A stretch of 7,969 nt of DNA from Cyanobacteria bacterium UBA8156 (GCA_003456125.1 DMPD01000050.1:1-7969); one strand, 5' to 3'. Shown: positions 1-6,204, counted from the stretch's first letter. The notes: generated by a model from the sequence alone, not told the origin. Numbers and translations are program-made.

Positions 1-198
1 TTCGTTTCAACCGAACTGCAGTCGGTAAAAAGCGCACTCGTGTTCGTTCCAAGCGAACTGCAGTCGGTAAAAAGTGCACTCGTGTTCGTTCCAACCGAAC
101 TGCAGTAGGTAAAAAGTGCACTCAGGTTCGTTTCAACCGCACTGCAGTAGGTAAAAAGTGCACTCAGGTTCGTTTCAACCGCACTGCAGTAGGTAAAA
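1..198. repeat. 42-bp tandem repeat array, 4.7 copies, running off the window edge
   Basis: Four complete units start at 1, 43, 85 and 127, and a 30-base partial unit covers 169-198. Each begins TTCGTTYCAASCG, has the 8-bp palindrome ACTGCAGT in the middle, then a GGTAAAA tract and a second palindrome GTGCAC (GCGCAC in unit 1). ACCG and CGGT flank the central palindrome in unit 1, giving a longer imperfect dyad. Units differ at a few positions in a graded way: the first two have CAGTCGG and end CTCGTG, while the third and fourth have CAGTAGG and end CTCAGG, as expected from stepwise duplication. There are no unique spacers. The first plus-strand frame is open from the edge to a TAG at 106-108, so it could be the repetitive C-terminus of an off-window gene, but the same codon is TAG in every later unit. 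An intergenic minisatellite is more likely. Confidence 0.9.
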
Positions 199-357
199 GT
201 TCTTATGCGGTAAAGTCTACGCGGCGGTAGATGGCGGCGATCGCCTTTGGAACCGCAACGTTGACGTTTAGAACCCCAGTCGCGAGGTTTTCTAGGTCGT
301 TAAGGAGGTTGGGAAGCGGGGCGATCGCCTTTGGTTTCGTATCCGCTAACAGAACCC
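199..357. other. Non-coding stretch between the repeat array and the Rpn-like gene
   Basis: Together with the array, this makes about 357 bases without a convincing gene. It holds two HIP1 octamers inside a 15-bp direct repeat and nothing else recognisable. No hairpin followed by a T-run, as expected for a terminator of the leftward gene ending at 358, was seen. A plus-strand frame from 231 to 455 is open, but it overlaps the end of the nuclease-like gene and resembles no known family. Confidence 0.6.
236..334. repeat. 15-bp HIP1-centred direct repeat (236-250 and 320-334)
   Basis: GGCGATCGCCTTTGG occurs exactly at 236-250 and again at 320-334. Both copies contain the HIP1 palindrome GCGATCGC plus the same flanking bases. 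The copies are 84 bases apart, twice the 42-bp period of the neighbouring tandem array, although the bases between them no longer resemble the array unit. Confidence 0.8.
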
Positions 358-1242
358 TTACGCAGGGCGCAACCAGTCGGGCAAATCCTCAGAGGACTGC
401 CAATCGAGCAGGGCTTCCCCCAAGCGCTCCAATTCTTCTAGGGGCAAAGCAGTGATCCGTTCCTGTTGGGATGGGCTTAATTTGCCAAAGCGCCGCGATA
501 GCTGTCGGATCAGCAATTTGACCTCGCCCAGTCGCACTCCCTCTCGCCGTCCTTCCTGCCGCCCAATCTGTACGCCTTCCTGCCGCCCAATCTCCACACC
601 CTCTTCTTTGGCTTCTTGATAAACCCGCGTTTGTTTCAATTCGCTCAAACCAAACATTTCTTCGATCTCCTTTCGACTGAGTTTGTCAAATTTATACACC
701 AACACCGTTTCCATTAAGTCTACCAGCAGCCGCTGGCGGTTCGGCTCGGTCACGCTTTGCAGCCGTGTCCTCAGTTCAGAAACCCTGGTGGGTGCTTGTT
801 GCACGGGACAGACGATCAAATCGATGAGCTGCACCCCAAGGGGTTTGCTGGTCACATCGGACAACTGATTTAAGGAAATAAGGGTGATGTTGGCAGACAA
901 TAGTTGATACTTGACGGGTAGTGCAGGCAGCAGGCTGGGACGGGCTACCCAAATCACAAAATGCCAGTTGGTTACGCGCTCGTTTTGGGCTAGGTAAAGG
1001 ATGATCTCAGGCAGGGTGCGATCGTAGAAACGGCGGTCTTCCTGAAATTGCACTTCTATGAAGTAGGTGGGAAATTCAGGAGTATGGCTCTCAAAGACCC
1101 CATCGAGGCGAAAAGCGGTTTGTTTCACTTCTACAGAGGTGAAAGTGTAGTGCCGAGCGGTTTCACTCGGCTGACCAAGCACCTCAAAGAAGGCAGCGGG
1201 ATATTCCTGAAGGAGGCGGTAGAAAATGGAGTCGGTTTTCAT
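358..1242 (-). CDS. Rpn-family (PD-(D/E)XK nuclease-like) protein with DUF4351-type C-terminus
   Basis: The product is 294 residues when started at the ATG at 1242 (MKTDSIFYRLLQEYP). The frame is open further upstream, but that extension overlaps the neighbouring gene and looks non-coding, and this N-terminus is typical of the cyanobacterial DUF2887/Rpn 'putative transposase' proteins. The nuclease-like core shows Asp47 (RLDGVF) and, on the next strand, Glu63-Val-Gln65 (FIEVQFQ), a PD-(D/E)XK arrangement with Gln in the usual Lys place. DRTLPEIILYL follows at about 75-84. Residues 215-238 contain an 8-residue repeat built on IGRQEGV, matched by a 24-bp DNA repeat at 551-593. The last ~55 residues (VKLLIRQLSRRFG to the end) look like DUF4351. 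E. coli Rpn proteins are DNA endonucleases that promote RecA-independent recombination; activity here is inferred only. The gene lies 28 bp after the exported-protein gene on the same strand and may share its transcript. No strong ribosome site is visible. Confidence 0.85.
   Translation of the reverse strand: MKTDSIFYRLLQEYPAAFFEVLGQPSETARHYTFTSVEVKQTAFRLDGVFESHTPEFPTYFIEVQFQEDRRFYDRTLPEIILYLAQNERVTNWHFVIWVARPSLLPALPVKYQLLSANITLISLNQLSDVTSKPLGVQLIDLIVCPVQQAPTRVSELRTRLQSVTEPNRQRLLVDLMETVLVYKFDKLSRKEIEEMFGLSELKQTRVYQEAKEEGVEIGRQEGVQIGRQEGRREGVRLGEVKLLIRQLSRRFGKLSPSQQERITALPLEELERLGEALLDWQSSEDLPDWLRPA
551..593 (-). repeat. 24-bp in-gene tandem repeat encoding 8-residue units
   Basis: CCTTCCTGCCGCCCAATCT occurs at 551-569 and 575-593, 24 bases apart and in frame. 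On the minus strand it encodes consecutive IGRQEG-type units in the linker between the nuclease-like core and the C-terminal domain. Such EG-rich repeats of variable number are common in this protein family, so copy number may vary between strains. Confidence 0.8.
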
Positions 1243-1270
1243 CTTTGACAAAAACGAAACCCCGATCCCT

Positions 1271-1864
1271 TTATGGTTGGGGCGGTAGGGTCGACACCGG
1301 CAGCACCTCATTGTGGGTTTGGCTGGACACCATTTGGGGGCGATCGCCCACCATGGCCCAGCGGCTGACGGCCCCCGAAGCCACCAATACCCGGCTGCCA
1401 TCCACCAAGGTCACGTCGAGCAGGGCGCGATCGCGGGCGATCGCGTATTGGCCATCGGGGGATACCAGCACCTCATCAATTTGGTAAGAAAGGAATGAGG
1501 CTTGGGCCACCGCCTCCAGATTTTGGCGCAACTCCTGTTCATGGGCAACCTGCCCGAACAAGCGGACGCGCACCGTTTCGTTGTCCGCCAGAAAGCGGCT
1601 TTCATCCTCGGAATACACAAAGCGTGCCAGGGGCCGGACTAAGGCCGCGGCATCTTTGCGTTCCGTATCCCGTTGCATCTGTTGCAACAGCTCTCGGATT
1701 TCCGACTCCCCAAGCCGAAGCGGCTGGGTAGGCGGCACCTCAATGAACAATTGCGCTACGCTGGGGGTTACCGCGCGGCCCGGGGCGATCGGCTCCGCCC
1801 AAACCGGACTGGCCATCCCCAAACCGAGACAAATTCCCAAAACACTCCCACCCCAGTTGCCCAC
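1271..1864 (-). CDS. Predicted exported protein of unknown function, possibly NTF2-like
   Basis: The product is 197 residues. The GTG at 1864 is the only reasonable start: an in-frame TAA lies seven codons upstream, with no other start between, and GGAG stands nine bases before the GTG. Residues 1-23 form a short signal peptide with a Gly/Leu-rich core ending in SPVWA before Glu24, so the mature protein should be periplasmic, lumenal or secreted. The mature part has a helical segment (about 53-80, RELLQQMQRDTERKDAAAL), then alternating beta-like stretches (VRVRLFGQV, FLSYQIDEVLV, YAIARDRALLDVTLV, RVLVASGAVSRWAMV). This order suggests a cystatin/NTF2-like fold, but that is a guess from pattern only. 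No catalytic motif was seen. It is the first gene of a possible two-gene leftward unit with the Rpn-like gene and is divergent from the glycosyltransferases. Confidence 0.75.
   Translation of the reverse strand: MGNWGGSVLGICLGLGMASPVWAEPIAPGRAVTPSVAQLFIEVPPTQPLRLGESEIRELLQQMQRDTERKDAAALVRPLARFVYSEDESRFLADNETVRVRLFGQVAHEQELRQNLEAVAQASFLSYQIDEVLVSPDGQYAIARDRALLDVTLVDGSRVLVASGAVSRWAMVGDRPQMVSSQTHNEVLPVSTLPPQP
1427..1444. repeat. Two adjacent HIP1 palindromes inside a coding region
   Basis: GCGATCGC occurs at 1427-1434 and again at 1437-1444, separated by two G bases. Both lie inside the exported-protein gene, encoding the AIARDRAL stretch on the minus strand. HIP1 is the over-represented cyanobacterial octamer. 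A close pair like this is rarer than single copies. Confidence 0.9.
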
Positions 1865-1900
1865 GGTCGTGCTCCAAATGCTTTATGGAAAAACTGTATC

Positions 1901-2935
1901 ATGGCGGCGGAACCTCTATCTCTTGCTATGACTCCTCTGTTCTCGGTGATTTTGCCCTGTTACAACCACGGGATTTACCTACAGGAGGCGATCGCCAGCT
2001 TAGAGCAAAGCCAGGAAACCCGGTGGGAAGCCATCATCATCAACGACGGCTCCACCGATGGGGAGACCCTCGCCATTTTTGAGGAGTTGCGGCAGCGGGG
2101 GTATCGGGTACACGATCAAGCCAACGGCGGCCTCGCCTATGCCCGCAACGTCGGGATTGGCTTGGCCCAGGGGGAATATATTTTGCCGTTGGATGCCGAT
2201 AACAAAATCCGGCCCCACTACCTGAGTCACAGTGCCGAGGTTTTGGCGGCCCGGCCGGAAGTGGGCGTGGTTTACGGCGATATGGAATTTTTTGGCGAGC
2301 AGATTGGGCGGTGGGAATTGCCGGAATTTTCGTTGTACCGGTTGCTGTTGGCCAACTTTATCGATGCCTGCAGTGTCTTTCGGAAAACCGTGTGGGCGCA
2401 GGTCGGGGGGTTTGATGAAAATATGCCCGATCGCCTCGGTTACGAAGACTGGGAATTTTGGTTGGCGGTGGCCGGCCACGGCTGGCAGTTTGCGCGAATT
2501 CCCGCCGTGGTGTTCGACTATCGGGTGCGCAGCGATTCCATGGTGGCCCGGTGCAAACAACCGGAAAATCAACAAAAATTGGTGCGGTATCTGTGCCAAA
2601 AACACCAAGCCCTCTACGCCCAATTTTTGCCCGATGTGTTGGCCGAGAAGGAATTTTTGTGGTTCCGGGAGCAAGAGCGGGCGGAAACCCTGCGGCAGCG
2701 GTTGCAGGTAGTGGAAACCCGTCTGGAAAAACTGGAACGGGCCTTCGTCCAGAGCGAAGAGGAACGGGCGGCCGCCCAATTGCTGGGCGATCGCCTGCAG
2801 GTGGAAGTAACCTACACCCGCGCCGAAGCGGCACAGTGGCGGGAGCAGGTACGGGCCATGGAGAGCAGCAAATTTTGGCGATTGCGGCGGCTGTGGTTTT
2901 GGCTCAAGCGGCGGTTGGGTTGGCGCGACCCCTAG
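1901..2935 (+). CDS. Family 2 glycosyltransferase with C-terminal coiled coil and basic/aromatic tail
   Basis: The product is 344 residues from the ATG at 1901; the ATG at 1928 (MTPLFSVILP) is equally possible because the conserved domain begins there and neither has a strong ribosome site. The GT-A fold is clear: FSVILPCYNHG (14-24), IINDGSTDG for nucleotide-sugar binding (46-54), NGGLAYARN (75-83), the metal-binding DAD at 98-100 and YEDWEFW (181-187), where the acidic pair likely holds the catalytic base. It should transfer a sugar from a nucleotide-activated donor on the cytoplasmic side; donor and acceptor cannot be told. Residues ~247-320 are Glu/Arg/Gln-rich with heptad-like spacing, a predicted coiled coil. 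The tail at 320-341 (MESSKFW, then LRRLWFWLKRRLG) is strongly basic and aromatic and is shared with the next gene. First of a probable three-gene unit, 35 bp before the next start. Confidence 0.9.
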   Translation: MAAEPLSLAMTPLFSVILPCYNHGIYLQEAIASLEQSQETRWEAIIINDGSTDGETLAIFEELRQRGYRVHDQANGGLAYARNVGIGLAQGEYILPLDADNKIRPHYLSHSAEVLAARPEVGVVYGDMEFFGEQIGRWELPEFSLYRLLLANFIDACSVFRKTVWAQVGGFDENMPDRLGYEDWEFWLAVAGHGWQFARIPAVVFDYRVRSDSMVARCKQPENQQKLVRYLCQKHQALYAQFLPDVLAEKEFLWFREQERAETLRQRLQVVETRLEKLERAFVQSEEERAAAQLLGDRLQVEVTYTRAEAAQWREQVRAMESSKFWRLRRLWFWLKRRLGWRDP

Positions 2936-2970
2936 CGATACACTGAAAGCCCCCCTCTGCGAGCAAAGTT

Positions 2971-4269
2971 GTGAGTCGTTCCGAGCCGCCCTTGGTCAGT
3001 TTGTGCGTGCCCACCTACAACGGGGCCCCCTACCTACGGGAAACCCTTTCCAGTGCCCTTTCCCAGACCTATCGCCCCCTCGAAATCCTGATTGGCGATG
3101 ACGGCTCCACCGACGAAACCCTCCACATCCTGACGGAATTTCAGGAGCTGGCCGAGCGTCACGGCAAGACTCCGGTGCGGATTTGGCCCCATCGGCGCGA
3201 TCGCCCAGCGGACAACTGGAATTTTTTGGCGGCGGAGGCCCGGGGAGTTTACCTCAAGTATCTGTTTCAGGACGATGTGTTGCATCCCGATTGCGTGGCC
3301 AAACTGGTGGTCCTCGCCGAAACCAATGACCGGTTGGGACTGGTGTTTTGCCGGCGGTCTCTCCAATCGGCTGTGCCCCTCCCCCCCGATTATGTAGCCC
3401 TGTACGGAGACGTGAGCCGGGGTTGGCATCGCCTCGCCGCGGTGCAATCGGGCCGCGACCTGTTGAGTGATGGGGGCTTTTGGCAAGAGCCGGCGAACAA
3501 AATCGGCGAACCCACCAACGTCTTGCTGCGACGGGAGACCTTTTGGCGGGTGGGGGGCTTCGATCGCGAATTGGTGCAGTTGGTGGATTGGGATCTGTGG
3601 TTACGGTTTTTGGGCCAGGGCTGGATCGGGTTTGTGCCGGAGGAACTGGCCGCCTTTCGGGTGCACGATCGCCAACTCAGCCACACCCATACCGAGAGCG
3701 GGGCCGCCCACCTCGACCTCGGCAAACTTTACCTCAAAATGCTTGCCCGGTACGACTTTCTGCCGGCGGCCGTCCAGCAGGAAACCTGGGTGCGGTTGGC
3801 TGCCCACCTCCAATCGCTCCATGAAGAAGTCCAACACCTGCGGCACCACAGTGCCACCGCCTACGATCGCCTGACCGCCACCGCCGCCGAACTGGCCCGC
3901 ACCCAAACCCAATTCACATCCGAAATCGCCCTCCGCGATCGCCACCTGCAGGAAGCTCAAGCGGCCCTGACCGCAGCCTACGCCACCGGTCAAACCCTCC
4001 AAACCCAACTCACCGATGAACTGACGCGGCTGGGGGCCGAACTGGCTGCCATCCATACCGATCGGGCGCAACTGGGGCAGCAACTCCAGCAGATGCACAC
4101 CCATCTCCAAACGGCTGCCGAAACCCTGCAAGCCCAAGCCGGGGCGATCGCCGCTTACCAAGCGCAGCTCACCGCCGCCCAGCACCAAATTGCCTTCATG
4201 GAAGCGAGTTTTTTCTGGAAACTGCGGAATCGCTGGTTTGCCCTGAAAGAGCGGCTTGGTATGAAATAA
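2971..4269 (+). CDS. Family 2 glycosyltransferase with long C-terminal coiled coil and shared tail
   Basis: The product is 432 residues from a GTG at 2971; an in-frame TGA at 2944 leaves no good alternative, and the only ribosome-site trace is GAG seven bases upstream. The N-terminal ~250 residues are a GT-A domain: VSLCVPTYNG (9-18), GDDGSTDE (42-49), DNWNF (81-85), the metal-site equivalent QDD (100-102), GEPTNVLLRRETF (179-191), VDWDLWLR (205-212) and a HDRQLSHTH segment (232-240). Residues ~275-408 are a long Gln/Ala/Leu/Thr-rich stretch without helix breakers, a coiled coil nearly twice as long as in the preceding gene. The tail at 410-430 (MEASFFWKLRNRWF, then ALKERLG) closely matches the tail of its neighbour although the catalytic domains are clearly different. 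It lies 35 bp after that gene and 28 bp before the epimerase-like gene. Sugar and acceptor specificity are unknown. Confidence 0.9.
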   Translation: MSRSEPPLVSLCVPTYNGAPYLRETLSSALSQTYRPLEILIGDDGSTDETLHILTEFQELAERHGKTPVRIWPHRRDRPADNWNFLAAEARGVYLKYLFQDDVLHPDCVAKLVVLAETNDRLGLVFCRRSLQSAVPLPPDYVALYGDVSRGWHRLAAVQSGRDLLSDGGFWQEPANKIGEPTNVLLRRETFWRVGGFDRELVQLVDWDLWLRFLGQGWIGFVPEELAAFRVHDRQLSHTHTESGAAHLDLGKLYLKMLARYDFLPAAVQQETWVRLAAHLQSLHEEVQHLRHHSATAYDRLTATAAELARTQTQFTSEIALRDRHLQEAQAALTAAYATGQTLQTQLTDELTRLGAELAAIHTDRAQLGQQLQQMHTHLQTAAETLQAQAGAIAAYQAQLTAAQHQIAFMEASFFWKLRNRWFALKERLGMK

Positions 4270-4297
4270 TCGGGACGCAGATTCTACCCCCAAGCCC

Positions 4298-5182
4298 ATG
4301 GCCTACCGCATCACCGAAAGCCAGGAACTCTACCACACCTACATCCTTGAAGACCCCGACCGCGGCGATCGCCTCGAAATCGTGCCGGAACGGGGGGGCA
4401 TCGTCACCCGTTGGCGGGCCGCCGGCCAAGAAGTCTTTTACATGGACGAAGAACGCTTCCGCGATCCCAACCTGAGTATTCGCGGGGGGAACCCGGTACT
4501 GTTTCCCATCTGCGGCAACCTGACCGACGATCGCTACACCCTAGAAGATCAAACCTACACCCTCCCCCAACACGGCTTTGCCCGGAACCGCCCCTGGCAG
4601 GTCGTCGGCCAAAGCAGCGACGACACCGGCGCCCAACTCACCGTTGCCCTCACCAGCGCCCCCGAAACCCAAACCGGGTACCCCTTCGATTTTGAACTGC
4701 AACTCACCTACCGCCTGCAGGCCAACACCCTGACCACCACCGCCGCCGTCACCAACCCGGGCGATCGCCCCCTGCCCTTCTGTCTGGGGTTCCACCCCTA
4801 TTTCCACGTCACCGACAAACCCACATTGCAGGTGGGTATTCCGGCGATCGAATGGGTCAGCAAAGCCGGCGAGCGGGGAGAATTCTTCGGCGAACTGGAC
4901 TTTACCCAACCGGAAATCGACATTGCTTTTCCCCAACTGCAATCCAGCCAGGCCCACATCCAAGAAGGCGATCGCCGCCTGGAGATGGACTATGACCTAG
5001 ACTTCTACAAAGTGTTGGTGTTTTGGACGGTTCAGGGGAAACCGTTCTACTGTTTAGAGCCATGGAGCGCCGGTCGCAACGCCTTCAATCCTGACCCGGA
5101 ACAACCCGATCGCCGGCAATGGGTCAACCCCGGCCAAACCCGCACCAGCAACCTGCTATACCGCTTCACCGGCGGTGCCTAG
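4298..5182 (+). CDS. Aldose 1-epimerase (galactose mutarotase)-like protein
   Basis: The product is 294 residues from the ATG at 4298, close to family length. Signature pieces appear in order: VPERGGIVTRW (29-39), IRGGNPVLFPICGNL (61-75), QHGFAR with His92, FHPYF with His166, and CLEPWS with Glu254. In characterised mutarotases a His acts as general acid and a Glu as general base to interconvert alpha and beta anomers, so the active site looks intact. The RGG-PVLFP-CG form is that of the LacX/YeaD-like branch, whose substrates are often phosphorylated or unknown hexoses, so the exact sugar is open. No signal peptide is seen, so a cytoplasmic location is expected. It is the last of three co-directional genes, 28 bp after the second glycosyltransferase, which fits supply of a correctly configured sugar. 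Seven HIP1-core CGATCG hexamers lie in the gene. Confidence 0.88.
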   Translation: MAYRITESQELYHTYILEDPDRGDRLEIVPERGGIVTRWRAAGQEVFYMDEERFRDPNLSIRGGNPVLFPICGNLTDDRYTLEDQTYTLPQHGFARNRPWQVVGQSSDDTGAQLTVALTSAPETQTGYPFDFELQLTYRLQANTLTTTAAVTNPGDRPLPFCLGFHPYFHVTDKPTLQVGIPAIEWVSKAGERGEFFGELDFTQPEIDIAFPQLQSSQAHIQEGDRRLEMDYDLDFYKVLVFWTVQGKPFYCLEPWSAGRNAFNPDPEQPDRRQWVNPGQTRTSNLLYRFTGGA

Positions 5183-5193
5183 ACTTAAGGAGT

Positions 5194-5220
5194 TCCCCTC
5201 TCCCTTGCGGGGGGAGGGGA
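5194..5220. terminator. G/C-rich hairpin between convergent genes
   Basis: TCCCCTCTCCC (5194-5204) can pair with GGGGGAGGGGA (5210-5220) across the short loop TTGCG, giving an 11-bp stem with one G-T pair. It lies between the stop of the epimerase-like gene (5182) and the stop of crtR (5249), so it could end transcription from both sides. No T-run follows on either strand, so it is not a textbook intrinsic terminator. It may instead be a dispersed palindromic repeat. Confidence 0.5.
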
Positions 5221-5248
5221 GCCGGCGCAAGAGCTTCCGCACAAACCA

Positions 5249-6151
5249 CTAATCGGGGGAAGGGGTTTGCTTCTGACCGTGATGAAAGCGAATGCCCAAA
5301 AATACATCGTAGAGAAAGCCCCCCAAATCCGACAAACTTTGCAGCAGTCCCAGGGTTTGGGGCGACTCCCGCTCATCCAACAGCGGCTTCATCTCCCAAT
5401 AGGCCTTTTGGTAGTAGTACCAAGGCACCGACGGCCACAGGTGATGCACCAAGTGGTAATTCTGCCCCAACAACAGAAGGTTGACCAAGGGGCTGGGATA
5501 AACCCGTGCATTCTTCCAGCGATCGCGTTCCTGGAAGGGGCGATGGGGCAAATAATCAAAAAACAGCCCCAACAACAAACCGACAATCCCTGCCGGCACA
5601 AACCAATAGCCCATGATGTACGACAAACACCCCAATTGATGGGCCACCACCAGCGCCCCAATTTGGGTCATGCGGGTGAGCAACCATTCCAGCAGCTCGT
5701 ATTTGCGCCACAGACGGCGTTGGAAAAAATACATCTCGTGGTAGAAAAACCGCACCGCCACCAACCAGAGGGGCCCGCCCGTCGAGACAAAGTGATCGGG
5801 GTCGTTTTCCGGGTCGTTGACGTGAATGTGGTGCTGAATGTGTACCCGCGTAAACACCGGATAGACAAAGCCCAAAGCCCAGGCGGAAGCATGGCCGATC
5901 GCTGCGTTCCAGAATCGATGGCGGTGGGCCACTCCATGGGAAGCATCGTGGATGGCTGTCCCCAAGACGTGCAACACCAGCAAATTGACCAAGAAAACCA
6001 GGGGATGGGGCCACTGCCACCACCAGTACCCCATCGTTGACAAAGCGGCTGCCCCGAATGCCCCCAACGTCAGCCCCACCGTTGGGTTGAATCCCCCAGG
6101 AGCCCCCATCAACGCTAGGGGAGCCATCGGGGTCTTGCCCACTTGCTGCAT
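5249..6151 (-). CDS. crtR: Beta-carotene hydroxylase CrtR (di-iron membrane hydroxylase)
   Basis: The product is 300 residues, starting at the ATG at 6151, six bases after a clear AGGAG. It belongs to the fatty acid desaturase/hydroxylase superfamily and matches the cyanobacterial CrtR type, which adds 3-hydroxyl groups to beta-ionone rings (beta-carotene to zeaxanthin, deoxymyxol to myxol) in the membrane, using O2 and electrons. The iron-binding histidines are present: HDASH (68-72) with His76, HIQHHIH (104-110), and NYHLVHHLWP (231-240). HVNDPENDPDHFVSTGGPLW (a CrtR-like block, 110-129), FYHEMYFFQRRLWRKYELLEW (136-156, split by no gap) and DYLPHRPF (199-206) support this subfamily over fatty-acyl desaturases. 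Hydrophobic spans lie at about 27-66 and 162-200. All motifs are intact. It is convergent with the epimerase-like gene. The broken exoD copy lies 53 bp upstream on the same strand, but a candidate -10 between them suggests an own promoter. Confidence 0.88.
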   Translation of the reverse strand: MQQVGKTPMAPLALMGAPGGFNPTVGLTLGAFGAAALSTMGYWWWQWPHPLVFLVNLLVLHVLGTAIHDASHGVAHRHRFWNAAIGHASAWALGFVYPVFTRVHIQHHIHVNDPENDPDHFVSTGGPLWLVAVRFFYHEMYFFQRRLWRKYELLEWLLTRMTQIGALVVAHQLGCLSYIMGYWFVPAGIVGLLLGLFFDYLPHRPFQERDRWKNARVYPSPLVNLLLLGQNYHLVHHLWPSVPWYYYQKAYWEMKPLLDERESPQTLGLLQSLSDLGGFLYDVFLGIRFHHGQKQTPSPD

Positions 6152-6155
6152 GCCT

Positions 6156-6162
6156 TACTCCT
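6156..6162 (-). promoter_or_regulatory. Ribosome binding site of crtR
   Basis: On the minus strand the bases just before the crtR ATG read TAGGAGTAAGGC. The AGGAG core lies six bases from the start codon and is the clearest Shine-Dalgarno sequence in the window. It fixes the start of the gene at 6151. Confidence 0.7.
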
Positions 6163-6173
6163 AAACCAACCCC

Positions 6174-6179
6174 AGTATA
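6174..6179 (-). promoter_or_regulatory. Candidate -10 box of the crtR promoter
   Basis: On the minus strand the hexamer is TATACT, five of six matches to TATAAT. It lies about 22 bases before the crtR start codon, which predicts a 5' leader of roughly 16 bases that still contains AGGAG. No good -35 hexamer lies at 16-18 bases spacing; TTGCAA is present but only 12 bases away. Such weak -35 boxes are common in cyanobacterial promoters. Confidence 0.4.
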
Positions 6180-6204
6180 CGTTACAAATCGTTGCAAAAT
6201 GCCC

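Noticed and set aside
1..108. C-terminal end of a repetitive protein gene entering from the left
   Set aside because: The frame is open for 35 codons to a TAG, but the same codon is TAG in all later units and no domain is recognisable. Without upstream sequence it cannot be called.
1..198. CRISPR array
   Set aside because: Units follow one another without unique spacers, and the whole 42-bp period is conserved, so this is a tandem repeat.
301..310. TAAGGAGGTT, a near-perfect Shine-Dalgarno sequence on the plus strand
   Set aside because: No ATG or GTG at suitable distance opens a plausible gene; the following frame overlaps the 3' end of the Rpn-like gene. Taken as chance.
1243..1401. N-terminal extension of the Rpn-like protein
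   Set aside because: The frame is open to 1401, but the extension overlaps the exported-protein gene, has a Trp/Cys/Pro-rich composition unlike the family, and the usual family start is at 1242.
1785..1864. Lipoprotein signal in the exported protein (Cys12)
   Set aside because: The bases before Cys12 encode LGI, not a lipobox, and the Cys lies inside the hydrophobic core; a standard cleavage site after SPVWA fits better.
1673..1900. Longer N-terminus for the first glycosyltransferase
   Set aside because: The upstream codons overlap the start of the divergent exported-protein gene and do not resemble a transferase; the GT-A fold begins after 1901.
2000..2779. Long minus-strand open frame opposite the first glycosyltransferase
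   Set aside because: It is the complement of a conserved coding region; its Pro/Gly/His-rich translation matches no family I recognise.
5267..6040. Long plus-strand open frame opposite crtR
   Set aside because: CrtR motifs on the minus strand are intact and its AGGAG is well placed; the plus frame is Gln/His-rich and unlike any family.
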